A stretch of DNA of 64,000 nt from Peribolospora baueri (taxonomy: Eukaryota > Basidiomycota > Peribolosporomycetes > Peribolosporales > Peribolosporaceae): NCBI GenBank assembly GCA_029717555.1, contig JAMDHS010000023.1:186001-250000 (forward strand), written 5' to 3'. The position numbers were made by a program, and so were the translations under genes. The notes under the pieces are model-generated. The model had not been told where the DNA came from. It made no database searches and worked only from the letters and a program-made list of their open reading frames with translations. Shown here in pieces: positions 9,417 through 19,821 of this stretch (position 1 is its first letter; every line of letters begins with the position of its first letter).

Positions 9417-12400
9417 TCACACTCCATACCGCTCATGCAGCCGTTCCATGATGACAGGCGGGAACTGCGCCGTCTGCACCTCCCACTGAGGTCCGCTCAT
9501 TTCTCGGAACCCTCGGATGATCTGCCGGCGGCGCAAAAGGAAAAGAATCGATCAGGAGCTGAGAAGGACGAACAAACCGATCCGGCTCGCCCACCTTGGT
9601 GAACATGTCATTCAGCTCTTCTGACGGCGTGCTCCACCGAACGACGGCGTTGCAAAAGTAGACAAAGCTCTGGGAGGACGAGACAACACTTCAGTCAGCG
9701 GAAAAATCCGCCCACTCGCCCCCGAAACCGAAAGCTCACCTTGGCCAACCCGTTAGGGTTCTGCTGGATCATCAGACAAAGTCCCCGGAACGCCGAGTCC
9801 TTCTCCTCGTTGTCCCTGATATCCCACAAAGCCTGACACCAAGCCTGGACGAACGCCTCGAGATGCGGTGCCACAAGGTTCGGGCAGACGAGGCCCAGGC
9901 GGCCGATCGTCACTGCCGCATTCTCGGAGAGCGACTTTACGCTCTTCGGGCTCAGCAGCACCGGCACCAGACGGTCGATCAGCGGTGGCACCCATTGCTG
10001 GATTTCGGGGTCTGACAACGCCCAAGGCGATCCAGTCAGTCCGATCACACTCCGTCGCATGAGCCGCCCAAGGCAGAAACCGCCGGCGGTATAAGGCCAC
10101 TACCACCACCATCACAGCCACGGCCAAGGCCACTCACCGGAACCATACTGCAAAGCAATCTCTCCCGCCGCCCACGCCGCGTTATTGCACACGCTCACGT
10201 TCTCCACCTTTGGGTCCACATCGATCTGGCGGATAAGCTCAGGCATGATCTGGGCGAGGTATGGTCGGAGAAGGTCGAAGCACGAGATGGCCAGGTCGCC
10301 CAGGAGCGCGTAGGCTGACTGGCGCACGGCGGGCTCGGGGTGCTGTAGGCGTCGTGGAAGAGACAAGGGGTTAAGTGGTGTCGTGGGAGAGACAAAGGTT
10401 CAAGTCCACTTGACCCCTGCGACCGGACTGTGATGTGATACTCACGTTGATGCAGAGGGGCATCATGGGCAACAGCGCCGGCTGCGTCTGCTCGACGTAC
10501 TGTCTCACATTACCCTTGAGACCCTGTGTCATCCCGCTCAACAGGTCCAGGGCGACGATGATAAACGTCCTATCCGGCACTTCGTCCAGGTTGTTCGGGT
10601 CCTCCTGCCGGTACGACAGCAGAGACGTGTGTACAATCTTCAGACACCGTTCGAACACCGGGCCCGCGAACTGGTAGAAGCCGGGTCCGATGGCGATGGT
10701 TACGGACGAGAGACACTGGAAGAGAAGAAGGCAACGCCACAAGTGAGCCCTCTTGAACGTGCCGCCGCCCCCGCACGCTCGGACGGCTCACCTCAAGCAA
10801 GGGAATCAAGTCGGTGTCCTCGTCGGACAGGTTCTGCCACTTGTGAATGAGCGGGGGCAGAAGCAGCTCGAGAAGCTCCGGGTTGTTGAGCGCGCTTCCG
10901 ACATGGTCGGCGAGAGTGCCGATGGCATCGTAGAGAATGAGCAGGTTCTTCTGCTGGTACTTGTTGAATGCAAAGACGAGATTGCGGATGATGGGCTCCA
11001 GGAACGGATCGAGGTCGTGGTCGGCCGCTTCCTCTAGCGTCGCGAATGCGCTGCAGCCCGCCTCTTGGACTCGCTTGTTGTTGTCCAACACCATTCGGAG
11101 CAGCTGGGCAGAGGGAAGCGAAAGATAAAGAAAAGAACACGGCTGATGAGCTTGGCTGGCCTAGACAAACTTGCGAGCCGGCCAGTAACCGCTTTCACTC
11201 ACCGCCTCCATCGCAGGCACAAAATACTTTGCCTTGTGCTCCGGGGTGGCGTCTTCGTTGACGCACCAACCGGAGTATCGACCGAGCGTCCAGCAAGCGA
11301 TGGAACGGATCGGAGGTCTGGTGTCGTTGAGGGCGTTGATGAGGTAGGGTACGAGCGTGCGGAGGTGTGGCTCGACGCCGCTGAGGCAGCCTACAAAGTC
11401 CGGCAACAAGAAAAAGGATCGTCTCGTCAGCCCGTCCGTGCTGCTCGGCCGACATCCACCTCGTCCTCGCCGCCGCGCCAACTCACCGTCAGCTATAGCG
11501 CCCAGCGCGAGGATGCCGCTTTCCCTCTGCAGCCAGTCCTCACTGAACAACTTCTCCTTGAGGTAAGGCAAGAGGATCTCTAGCAACTCGTTGCCATAAT
11601 TGACCGCGATCACGTCAAGCGCGGCGGCGGAACATTTGCGGAGGTTCCAGTCAGTGAATTCCTCGTCGTCGTCGTCCAGGTCAAAATCATCATCGTCCTC
11701 GTCCTCATCCTTCTGCTCCGCACCGAAGCGGTCCTTGGACTGGCCGTCAGAGCCGTTGGTGCCAGTCTCCTCCATCCGAGCGTTCGCGTGTGTCTTGCCG
11801 CGGTAGTGGACGGGTCGGATGTCGCTCTCCTTGTCCGGTACGGCGGCGTCATCGTCGACGTCGTTCTCGAGGATCGCAATGTCGGCCTCAGAGTAGACCA
11901 TGCCCTTGAGCAGGACGGGAGCGACCTTGGGCAGGTACGGTTGGAGGTGGTCGTGCAGCTGGGGCTGTTCCGCAAAGCTGAGCCAAAACTCGCACGCCTC
12001 GAGGGCCACGTCCTCGTCCTTGTCCTGGGTCGAGTAAAGCATGTACTCCACCACGTTGCCCATCTCCGGCACGAGCTTGTCCGGGCGGGAGCCAAGAAGG
12101 AGGACGAGAGCCTGGCAGACGAAGCGGCGTACGTCCGAGCTTTCATCTGAGGCGCGCTTGAAAAGCTCGGCGATGAAGGCGTCGATGTGCGCTTGGAGCG
12201 AGGAGGAGCCGGTGGGGATGAACTGGTTGAGGCAGTTGAGGGCGTGCACGCGGACCCGGTTGTTGGGATAGCTGAGGAACTGAAGGAACTTGGGTATCAT
12301 GATGTCGAGAGGCCGAACGCCGTTGATGTCCACCTCGAGCTCCGTCGGGATATCTTCGCAGATCTTGGCCCAGGTGCTAAACGCTCCCTGTAAAAGACGC

Positions 12401-13052
12401 CGGGCGGGCGAGGCAAAGGGAGGACGGCGTCCCGTGGGTCCGTCAGTCAAGCCTGCGCGGATGGGCGGCGAGACAGGTGTCTCACCGTCTTTCTCTCTCA
12501 AAGAGACTCACCTCGACCTCAAACTCATTGGGGGAATCGAGGATCTGTACGAGCTTTTGGAGCGCCTCGGGCCAGTTTTCGGGGCCGATGATGACGACGA
12601 GCATGGCGACGACGCCCGAGGCGGTGTTGCGGACCATCGTGTTGGCATCGCTGAGGGCGGGCAGAACGACGTGCTTGACGTACTCGACGTTATCGGCGGA
12701 AAGGTGCTCGTAGTGGTAGCGGATCTGGTTTTTGAGAATCAAGCCGGCGATCGATCGTGTCCGCTCGTCCTCGTGGGGCAGGGCGCCGAGGACGTAGACT
12801 AGGTAGTTGACATAGTCGGGAACGGAGTTGAAGGATTCGAGGCGCTGATGCGGGACGAGAGAAAGAGATGGGGGAGACGGTGAGAGATCCATACGGATCC
12901 ATCCGCACCTCGGCTGGCGATCCAGGCTTCAACGACACCACCCGACTTACGGCGGTGACGGCTTGTTGCTCCGCCGTATTCGGGCTGAGTGAGTCTCTTA
13001 GCAGCTGGAGGAGCTCAGCGAGCCCGTCAGGCTGAGGCGCCCAGGAAGCCAT
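9417..13052 (-). CDS. KAP104: Karyopherin beta-2 / transportin (Kap104)
   Basis: Nuclear import receptor built from HEAT repeats. It carries PY-NLS and RG-rich cargo (mRNA-binding proteins such as Nab2 and Hrp1 in budding yeast) through pores and releases them on RanGTP. The start [20 protein letters not shown] matches the transportin N-terminus. Diagnostic blocks follow in order: [60 protein letters not shown], the acidic H8 loop ([18 protein letters not shown]) that helps eject cargo, [54 protein letters not shown] and [20 protein letters not shown]. The C-terminus is [20 protein letters not shown] with a TGA at 9417-9419. About ten exons are separated by short introns; exon 1 is 12951-13052 and exon 2 about 12512-12844. 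It looks full length and intact. NAB2 is the next gene upstream on the same strand. Confidence 0.95.
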
Positions 13053-13459
13053 GGCGGGATGGGTATGAGATGAGGCTGGAGATGAGAATGAAGATAGGAC
13101 TGGGAGCGGGAATGGGATGGAGGGAAGGGAGGGGATTTAGGAAGTGGTGGTACGAGAGGCGTGGGGAGCTAGTCGTTGGGCGACGAGCAAAGACTGCGGT
13201 CGGGCGAAGGCGATGCGATGCGGGTGAAAGGGAGGCGAGAGCGAGGACGGAGGAGGCCGTCTGGGGGCGATGGGAGTCGAAGGATGATGGGCGTCGGGAG
13301 GAGTAAGGGCGAGCGGTCGACAAAAGGGAGGAGTTGTCGGTGGTGGAAGAAGGGAGTAATGATGGTCGTCGACGACGCGGCTGCGATTCCATTCGTTCGT
13401 TCGCGTGGAGGAGGTCAAGCGTCGTTCGGACTGACTGCGGCAACTTCGAGCAGAAGACT

Positions 13460-13528
13460 GGACTGACTTTGACTTTGACTGACTGACTACTGACTACTGA
13501 TTGACTGACTGATTTGATTGACTGACTA
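13460..13528. repeat. Degenerate TGAC simple repeat
   Basis: Runs of gactgactttgactttgact and tgactgactgattt, upstream of the KAP104 start. Confidence 0.7.
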
Positions 13529-14471
13529 CGGAGTCGGCGCGTTAGCAGCGACGCCGCCGACGACCCTTCTTCCTTCCTCCTTTCTCGCCCTCGACATGTC
13601 ATCGACATGGACATGGACATGGTTGTGGACGACATGGACAACCACCCACGCACGCCCGAGCAAACATACATGCAAAACAGAGAGAAGATGGGAGAGGAGA
13701 CAAACATGCCACGTCGTCGTGTGCAGCCCCCCGACGACGTCCTACCGGGTACCATTGCCTCTCTTCAGGCCATGGACAACGGGTCCGACGCTTTCCCTCC
13801 GCCCCTCGCCGCTCCTTCCCAGCTCCCTCTCGTCCGTCGCTCACTCTTTGGCATTCCTTCAGCTCCCGCCGCTGTCCCGGTCGGTACCTGCCTGCCTGAC
13901 ATCGCCTCGACGGGCGATGGGTGGATGGAATAGATGGATGGATGGATAATTCGACGCGCGACTGGTTTGTCAGTCAGACAAGACAGACGATGGAAAGAAG
14001 AATTTAGGGAAGGAAGGAAAAGAGCAGAACCAGTAGGTTGAGAGCGCCAAAGCGACGAACGACGGACAGACGGTGTTTGGGTCATCCGTCCCTTCGATTC
14101 GAGCCAAAGAGAGAGAGCGATAGAGATGTGTGTGTTTGTGCGGTCATTCGTACGACTCGAGCAGGAAGGAGAAAGAAGCCTAGTCAGGACCGAGCCGAGC
14201 CGAGCCCATGTCGGCAGCACCCTTGCCTCCGGCCCGGCCGTCAGAGCAGGCAGTGACTAACCGGTCGCGAAAACAAAGGGCCAGGCAGGGCCAGGAAGCA
14301 AGCAAACACATCGAGCTCGGGCGCATGTAGGATACCGTATTCATGATGACGAACGAACGAACGAACAGACGGACGAGACCCGTTCAAGCAATGGATTACA
14401 GACAGACGACGAAGCAAGCGAACCCAAGCGGGCGTATCCCAAAACGAAAAACGAAAAACTAGACGGAGAAA

Positions 14472-14472
<1 letters not shown>

Positions 14473-14502
<30 letters not shown>

Positions 14503-14504
14503 CG
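14473..14504. repeat. GAC trinucleotide run
   Basis: About ten tandem GAC/ACG units lie about 30 nt downstream of the NAB2 stop codon, in its probable 3' untranslated region. Confidence 0.75.
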
Positions 14505-14534
14505 GTCGGAACGACCGCCGACCCGACCCGACGC

Positions 14535-15695
14535 TCAACTCAACTCCCCACCCGGCAACACAATCTCCACATCCCCGTCTCCGTCCGTCGCCAAGCCAAA
14601 AGGCCTCTCGCTGATGTGCGTCGACGACGGGCCGTCGCCGTTGCCGTCGCCGGGAGGAGGAACGTATCGGCCGGGCGGGTGTTGGAAGTAGCAGTCTGGT
14701 CGGTGGCAGCGGATGCCAAACTTGCAAGCCGTCGTCGTCGCGCCCGCGTCGCGCGGGTGCGAAAAGTAACAGTCCGGACGGGTACAGCTGTCGCCAAACC
14801 GACACGGCTTCTTGCCGTCGCCGCCGACGCCGCCGCCGGCGGCGTAGGTGTATGAGGAGGAAGAAGAGCCGAACGCGGAAGGGGCGGCGACGCCGGCGGC
14901 GTGGTTAGCAAGCGAGCTTGTGAGCGCCGGCGAGGGCACAGCGTTGCCGTTGGCGTCAGTGTGAAGATAGGAGCACGACGGGTTGAGACAGTTTTGGCCA
15001 AACTTGCAGGGCACACCGGACGTCGAGGGCGGAGGTCCGTCTACGGAGGCTATATTATAAGGGTGACGAGGAACTAGTCAGCGATCCATCGAAGCGGACT
15101 TGTCCACGACCAACGGCAGCAAGAGGCGACGACGATGACTCGCCTTTGACGACAGCGGGGCTGACATGACTCTTGCCACAGTCCTTGTCCTTACACTCCC
15201 TCCCCCCCTCCCCAGCTCCACACACATCCTCGCTCAACACGAGCCCGCTCTGATCGTCGGCCACGGGACTGGGATGTGCGTACCGGCAGTATGCGTTCGT
15301 GCACGAGCTGGCAAACTTGCAGAGCGCCTTGTCCGTAGGCTCCGACGGCACCGTCTTGTCGGCTTTCGGTGCGAAGGACGGGCCGAACGTCGTCGTCGTT
15401 GTCACGGCCGCCGGAGAGGCGGCGAAGGGAGACACCGCGGGCGCGGGCGCAGAAATGGACGTTGGGGCGGGTTGGCCCAATGCGCGCGAGGTGACGTGCT
15501 GCAGCACTTGGCGGATCTCGCCGGCGCCCACTTCCGACTCGGGAAGCATCGGGTCCACGCGCTGTGCCAACGACGGCCTCGCGCCGAACGGCGTACCCAC
15601 AGCCCCTGGAGGCGCTCCTGGAACGCCCACCATGCCTTTGGCGCCGAAGCCCGTCGGGGGACCAGCATACGCGCCGTTTACCGATGGTCCATTCA

Positions 15696-15729
<34 letters not shown>

Positions 15730-17247
15730 GTGGTTCTGGTTTCGCGCGAACGCGGGGGTGAACACGTTGGCATGCGGGTTCGGCACACCGGCTCGGGTAA
15801 AGATGCTGGGCAAAGAGGAAGGAGCAGAGGCGGGCATGCCCTTCATCGAACGACCCTGGGGCAATTTCGGCAGCTGCTGCCTCGCCGCCGCACCGAGGGC
15901 TTTTCCAGCGATATGTAGGCCGCCGTCCATTCTACCGTTCCTGGCCATGCCGCCGACGGCGATCGTGCTCCTCTGCGCCATCGCCCTGGGCTGGGCAGGG
16001 ACCGTCTGCGGCCGTGCGACGCCGGGTTGGCCGTCCAGCTTATCCATCTCAAGTTTGCCTCTCTTGGGCGCATCGCCCAACACGTCCATCTGAGCGAATT
16101 TGCGTTTGCCGACTGCGGCGGAGTCGAGGGATTGGATCGCGTTGCCGAAGAGGTTGCGCGGAGGTCCGGTCGGGGGTCTGCAAAAGATACATGCATTCAT
16201 GTGAGACGACCCAAGCGGCGAGGAGACGTCGGCGGCGATGCACGGTGGTATGGCCGGTGGCTAGCTCACCTTTGCCGCACAGACGTCCTCCCATCTTGGC
16301 GCGCGTCCCTCTCCCCCGGCACATAGCTATCATACCCTCTCCGCCGCCCATCGACAGGGAAAGCGGTCTGTATTGGAAATGCGCTCTGCGCTGGCTGTGG
16401 CGGCGGTGGCTGCTCGCAGTGATCCCAATATTGCTGCTGCTGTTGTGGTTGCGGTGGCTGTTGGTTTACCCTTCTCCGCTCCTCGTCCCTGCCTTCATCC
16501 ACCTCCATTCGGTCTCGGTCATCCTCCCGAGCCACCTCGGGCTGCTGAAGCCGTGTCCAGGCGACGGTGGACTCTGGTGGGGGGGCGGTGGCGGGCTCGC
16601 AGATCCTTCGCATCTCGTCGTAAAACCATTGCGAGAGGGCGGGTTTGTACTCTGGACCAATGACTGGGAGGTAGAAACAGCCGACGGAGTCAGACGTGGG
16701 GCCATGTGTAGATCGAAAGAGCGCCGCACGGTCTCGAGGGAAAGTCGACTCACGGTCCGTGAGCTCGGCAGTGATTTCGGTCGGGGCCTTGGAGTTAGCG
16801 AGCATTACGGTGATATACTCGCCCCTACGCGAGTAAATAAAAGGGAAGGAAAAGCAAAGCCGAAGAGCAGGCGCCGTCAGCCTCTCCAATTCCACGACGA
16901 GCGAGAGCACAAGCGAGGTAGGACAAAAAAAAAGGCAACCCACATCACAGCGTCATCCTCAGCCGAATAATCATGCTCCGCCAATTTCCGCTGTATGGAA
17001 GCCTGAAGCCGACGAGGGCAGTGGCGTCCGGGAACGAGTCAGCAAAACCCCTCTGTGACAATCAGACCGATTCACCACGCTTTTTCTCTCTCACCTGAAG
17101 CCTTTGTGCCTCGGGCGAGCGTACTGCGCGGACGAGGAAGGAAGCCAGCGAGTTTCAGCATGAAAGGCATGAAAGAGCGGTATCGTGGATAGGAAGACAA
17201 GAACTGGTGATAAACAAAACCGCGCGCTCACGAGTAAAAGGCGCCAT
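14535..17247 (-). CDS. NAB2: Nab2-type CCCH zinc-finger poly(A)-RNA-binding protein
   Basis: Nab2 binds poly(A) tails, limits tail length and escorts mRNA to the pore. The gene opens with MAPFT (ATG at 17245-17247). Very short exons then give LRSPEAQRLQ and ASIQRKLAEHDYSAEDDAVM, and then GEYITVMLANSKAPTEIT and IGPEYKPALSQWFYDEMRRI, the PWI-like helical N-terminal fold. A Pro/Gln-rich region follows, then a basic stretch (KRKFAQMD and APKRGKLEMD) and a poly-Gln run encoded at about 15692-15725. Zinc fingers of the Nab2 spacing C-x5-C-x4-C-x3-H follow: CKFASSCTNAYCRYAH, a looser CKDKDCGKSH finger, CKFGQNCLNPSCSYLH, CRFGDSCTRPDCYFSH and CKFGIRCHRPDCYFQH. The C-terminus is EIVLPGGELS, with the stop at 14535-14537. 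No RGG-rich import signal like that of the yeast protein is obvious. The gene lies next to KAP104, the import receptor of yeast Nab2. Confidence 0.9.
15692..15727 (-). repeat. CAG run encoding poly-Gln in NAB2
   Basis: About eleven tandem CTG units on the + strand, read as CAG codons in NAB2, directly after HH. Length polymorphism is to be expected. Confidence 0.8.
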
Positions 17248-17788
17248 GATAGACGGTCGGGAAGAACGGAGTCAGTCGCTGTACTTGCTTGCTCGGTAGC
17301 TGGCCCAAGCCTTGTTTCGTCGGGTGGGTGGCCAGGCCTGTGGTGATGGTGAGAAGGAAGGTGGGATTGAATATTCAGTCGGGAAGGCGACGCGAGTCGA
17401 TCATAACCCTAGAAGTTTTCGTTAAGCGATCGAGCAGCCATCGAGGGCGATCCTCCATTTAACCTCCCTCCTCCATCCTCCATCGCCCCAAAGACGGGCA
17501 GGTGCGAGCGATTTTAGAGCAATACGTCGCCGCTTGCCTCGCGCATCTCAATCTCAGGCGAACATCAACATCATCATTTTTCATCAAAAAGCAATTCGTA
17601 AAGACCCGTTACAAAGCGAACACACCGTCCCCTAGACGGAGAGGGAAAAGAGGTAGAGGGGATTAGGGTACGTTACGATGAGGGGAGGGAGGAAGAAGAC
17701 GAGTCGAAGGGAAGGAGGGCGACTCTTCCTTTGGGGGGCATGCATCCCGTCCTCATCCGCGGCATTCCGGCTTGCAAACTGGATCGGA
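17248..17788. other. Intergenic: NAB2 promoter and CFEM gene 3' end
   Basis: No coding signal. It contains a moderately AT-rich patch (about 17560-17620) downstream of the CFEM gene stop. Confidence 0.4.
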
Positions 17789-18523
17789 TCAGAAGAGGAC
17801 GGCGACGCCGGCGGCGACACCAAGGGCGCCGAGGCCGAGCTGGACGGCGACGGGGCCGGAGGCGGAGAAGGGCAGCTTGGAGGCGGGTGCGGCGTTGTGG
17901 GAGGAGGAGGCGGTGGCGGAGGAGGAGACTGGGCGGTGTGGGAAGGGAGGGTGGATAGAGGTCAGGCAGGGGCGTCGGAGGTGGAGAAGGGTGGGACAGG
18001 CAACTCACCGACGGAGGCGCTCTTGGACGAGGTAGCGTTGGCGGTCGAGCTGCGGGGGAAGAAAGCGGTTAGCGTCCACTCTACCGAGCCGCGTCCATGA
18101 CGAGCAAAAAGAAGCAAAACAAGGGCCCACTCACCCGGTGACGTTGGAGCACTCCTGCTGCTGGAGGGCGAGACCGGCCTGCTGGTCGGCGGCGGAGCAG
18201 CGTGCCTTGAGGCAGGTGCCAATGTTGTTCTGGAGGGGCATGTTGGTGCAGATGCAGGTGAGGTTGGCTGTATGGGGAGAGTTGGCGGTGAGCGTGAGTG
18301 GTCGTGTGGGTCTCCGTCTATCCATCCATTCGTCCATCGCACACCGCGTCGTCGCGCCGCTGGCGCCGCTGGGCTACTCACTGACGGACGTGCACCTGGG
18401 CTGACTGGAGGTCTGGTTGGCGAGGGCTTGGGTGGTGCAGTTGAGCACGCACGGGGGCACGTTCTGGGCGAGGACGCCGGAGAGGGTGGCGAGGAGGGAG
18501 AGGAGGGGGAGGGAGACGAGCAT
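17789..18523 (-). CDS. Small secreted CFEM-domain GPI-anchored protein
   Basis: CFEM proteins are fungal cell-surface proteins with eight cysteines; some capture heme and others act in adhesion or host contact. The signal peptide MLVSLPLLSLLATLSGVLA is followed by QNVPPCVLNCTTQALANQ, an intron, and NLTCICTNMPLQNNIGTCLK, ARCSAADQQAGLA and QECSNV. That gives all eight CFEM cysteines with the usual spacing. A short exon (STANATSSKSASV) leads into a Ser/Ala-rich stalk and the hydrophobic GPI signal LGLGALGVAAGVAVLF with the stop at 17789-17791. Four exons are inferred from GTGAGT-type donors. In the CFEM core, the position used for axial heme ligation in Candida Csa2/Rbt5 (an Asp before the CIC motif) is Asn here (NLTCIC), so heme binding is doubtful. 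It is divergent from the ABCG transporter, with 1.3 kb between the start codons. Confidence 0.88.
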
Positions 18524-19821
18524 GATGGGCGGCGAGTGTGGGGCGACTAGGTGGGAGTGGTGGGAGGAGAAGAGGCGAAGGGAAGGGAAGGCGCTGGCGT
18601 GGCTTTATACGTATCCCCGGCGAGCCGTGCGTGCCTCAAGCGCAAGCCAGTCCAGTCGTCTTTCTTGTTTTCCTTCTTTTCTTGTCTCTCTCCCTCCTCA
18701 CCTTCTTCCTTCCCCCTGCCCGCCTCACCCGCCCCACTCCTGTTTCTGGCCCAGGCGAGGCAATCAAGGCAGAACGCGTCGATCGCTGCGGCATGCTGCG
18801 GCATGTGCTGCCTGCACCCCGCAGACGGGTTTATTACTCGTTAGCCAACGCCACGGCCGAGCCCAGCGACAGCCAGTCAGACTAACTAGATAGTCGACAT
18901 GGAGAGGAGAGAAAGAGGGAGTGGGGAATGGGGATGGGAGTGGGAGTGGGGAGAAGGGAAAAGGGAGACAGGAGACAGACGAGAGCGTACTGGTCATCCT
19001 CGCACTTAATAACGGCGTTAGCAAACGCCTGCACTCGGCGCCCACGTTCTTGCTTGCGCTTGCACGAATGAAGGAGATGGCCAAACAGGGTAGGGGGGGT
19101 GTGTGTGTTGGTGGTGCATATTCATGTCTCGATGGCAAGGGCCACCCACACACGCTATCCCCGATGGCGGGGACCCCGGTCGCCTACGTACTATGAACGA
19201 AACGACACGGCGCTGCTGGAGCGGTGAACGAAAGACGCACCCTTGCGCACGCCCACCTCATCACGCGCCCTCGGCCCTTTGCTCCCGCCGAGGAGGAGGA
19301 GGAGGTCGACGGGGGCCGGTCGTACGAGAGAGAGGCGCCACAGTGCAGCAGCAGTCAGGTCTCGGCCGTCGTTTACTTTGGCGGCGCGATGGGTATAGCT
19401 CGCTAGCTACAAGTGGGCGAGGAGGGGAGAGGAGGGGACGGAACGGGATAGGAGAGGCACGTCGTCGTCGTCGTAGGCGTCGTGTGCGCATCGCATCGAA
19501 CGCTGTCGTCAGCCGTCAGGGCGGGCGAGGTATTTGGTTGTGCTGTCCAAGGCGCTGGCGGTGCGCACCGACTCGGACTCGGACAGGCGATCCTTTCTCT
19601 TCTACGACGACGGAACGGGGTCGGGAAGAGACAGCAAGATGGCACAAGCATTCCTAATCCGTATCCCTGCCCGCCCCCGCTGCTGATCGCCGTCATCGCG
19701 CGCCAGTCTCAGTCCGTGCACGGTCCATCTCGCCCCATCGTCGACGGCGACGGCGACGGTGACGGTGACGACGACAACGACAAGACGACGAGGACGACAA
19801 CATCGTCCAGCGACCCTCGCC
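18524..19821. promoter_or_regulatory. Divergent upstream region of CFEM and ABCG genes
   Basis: The 1.3 kb between two divergent start codons, both for cell-surface or secretory-pathway proteins. It contains C/T-rich tracts (18655-18740) and short repeats of gggagtggg (18915-18955). I cannot name specific sites, and no gene is seen. Confidence 0.4.

Larger units (their letters stand above)
13053..14534. other. Intergenic between NAB2 and KAP104
   Basis: About 1.5 kb holding the NAB2 3' end and the KAP104 promoter. It contains a degenerate TGAC repeat (13460-13528), a GGAT run near 13916-13948 and a GAC run just beyond the NAB2 stop (14473-14504). I see no further gene. Confidence 0.45.
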
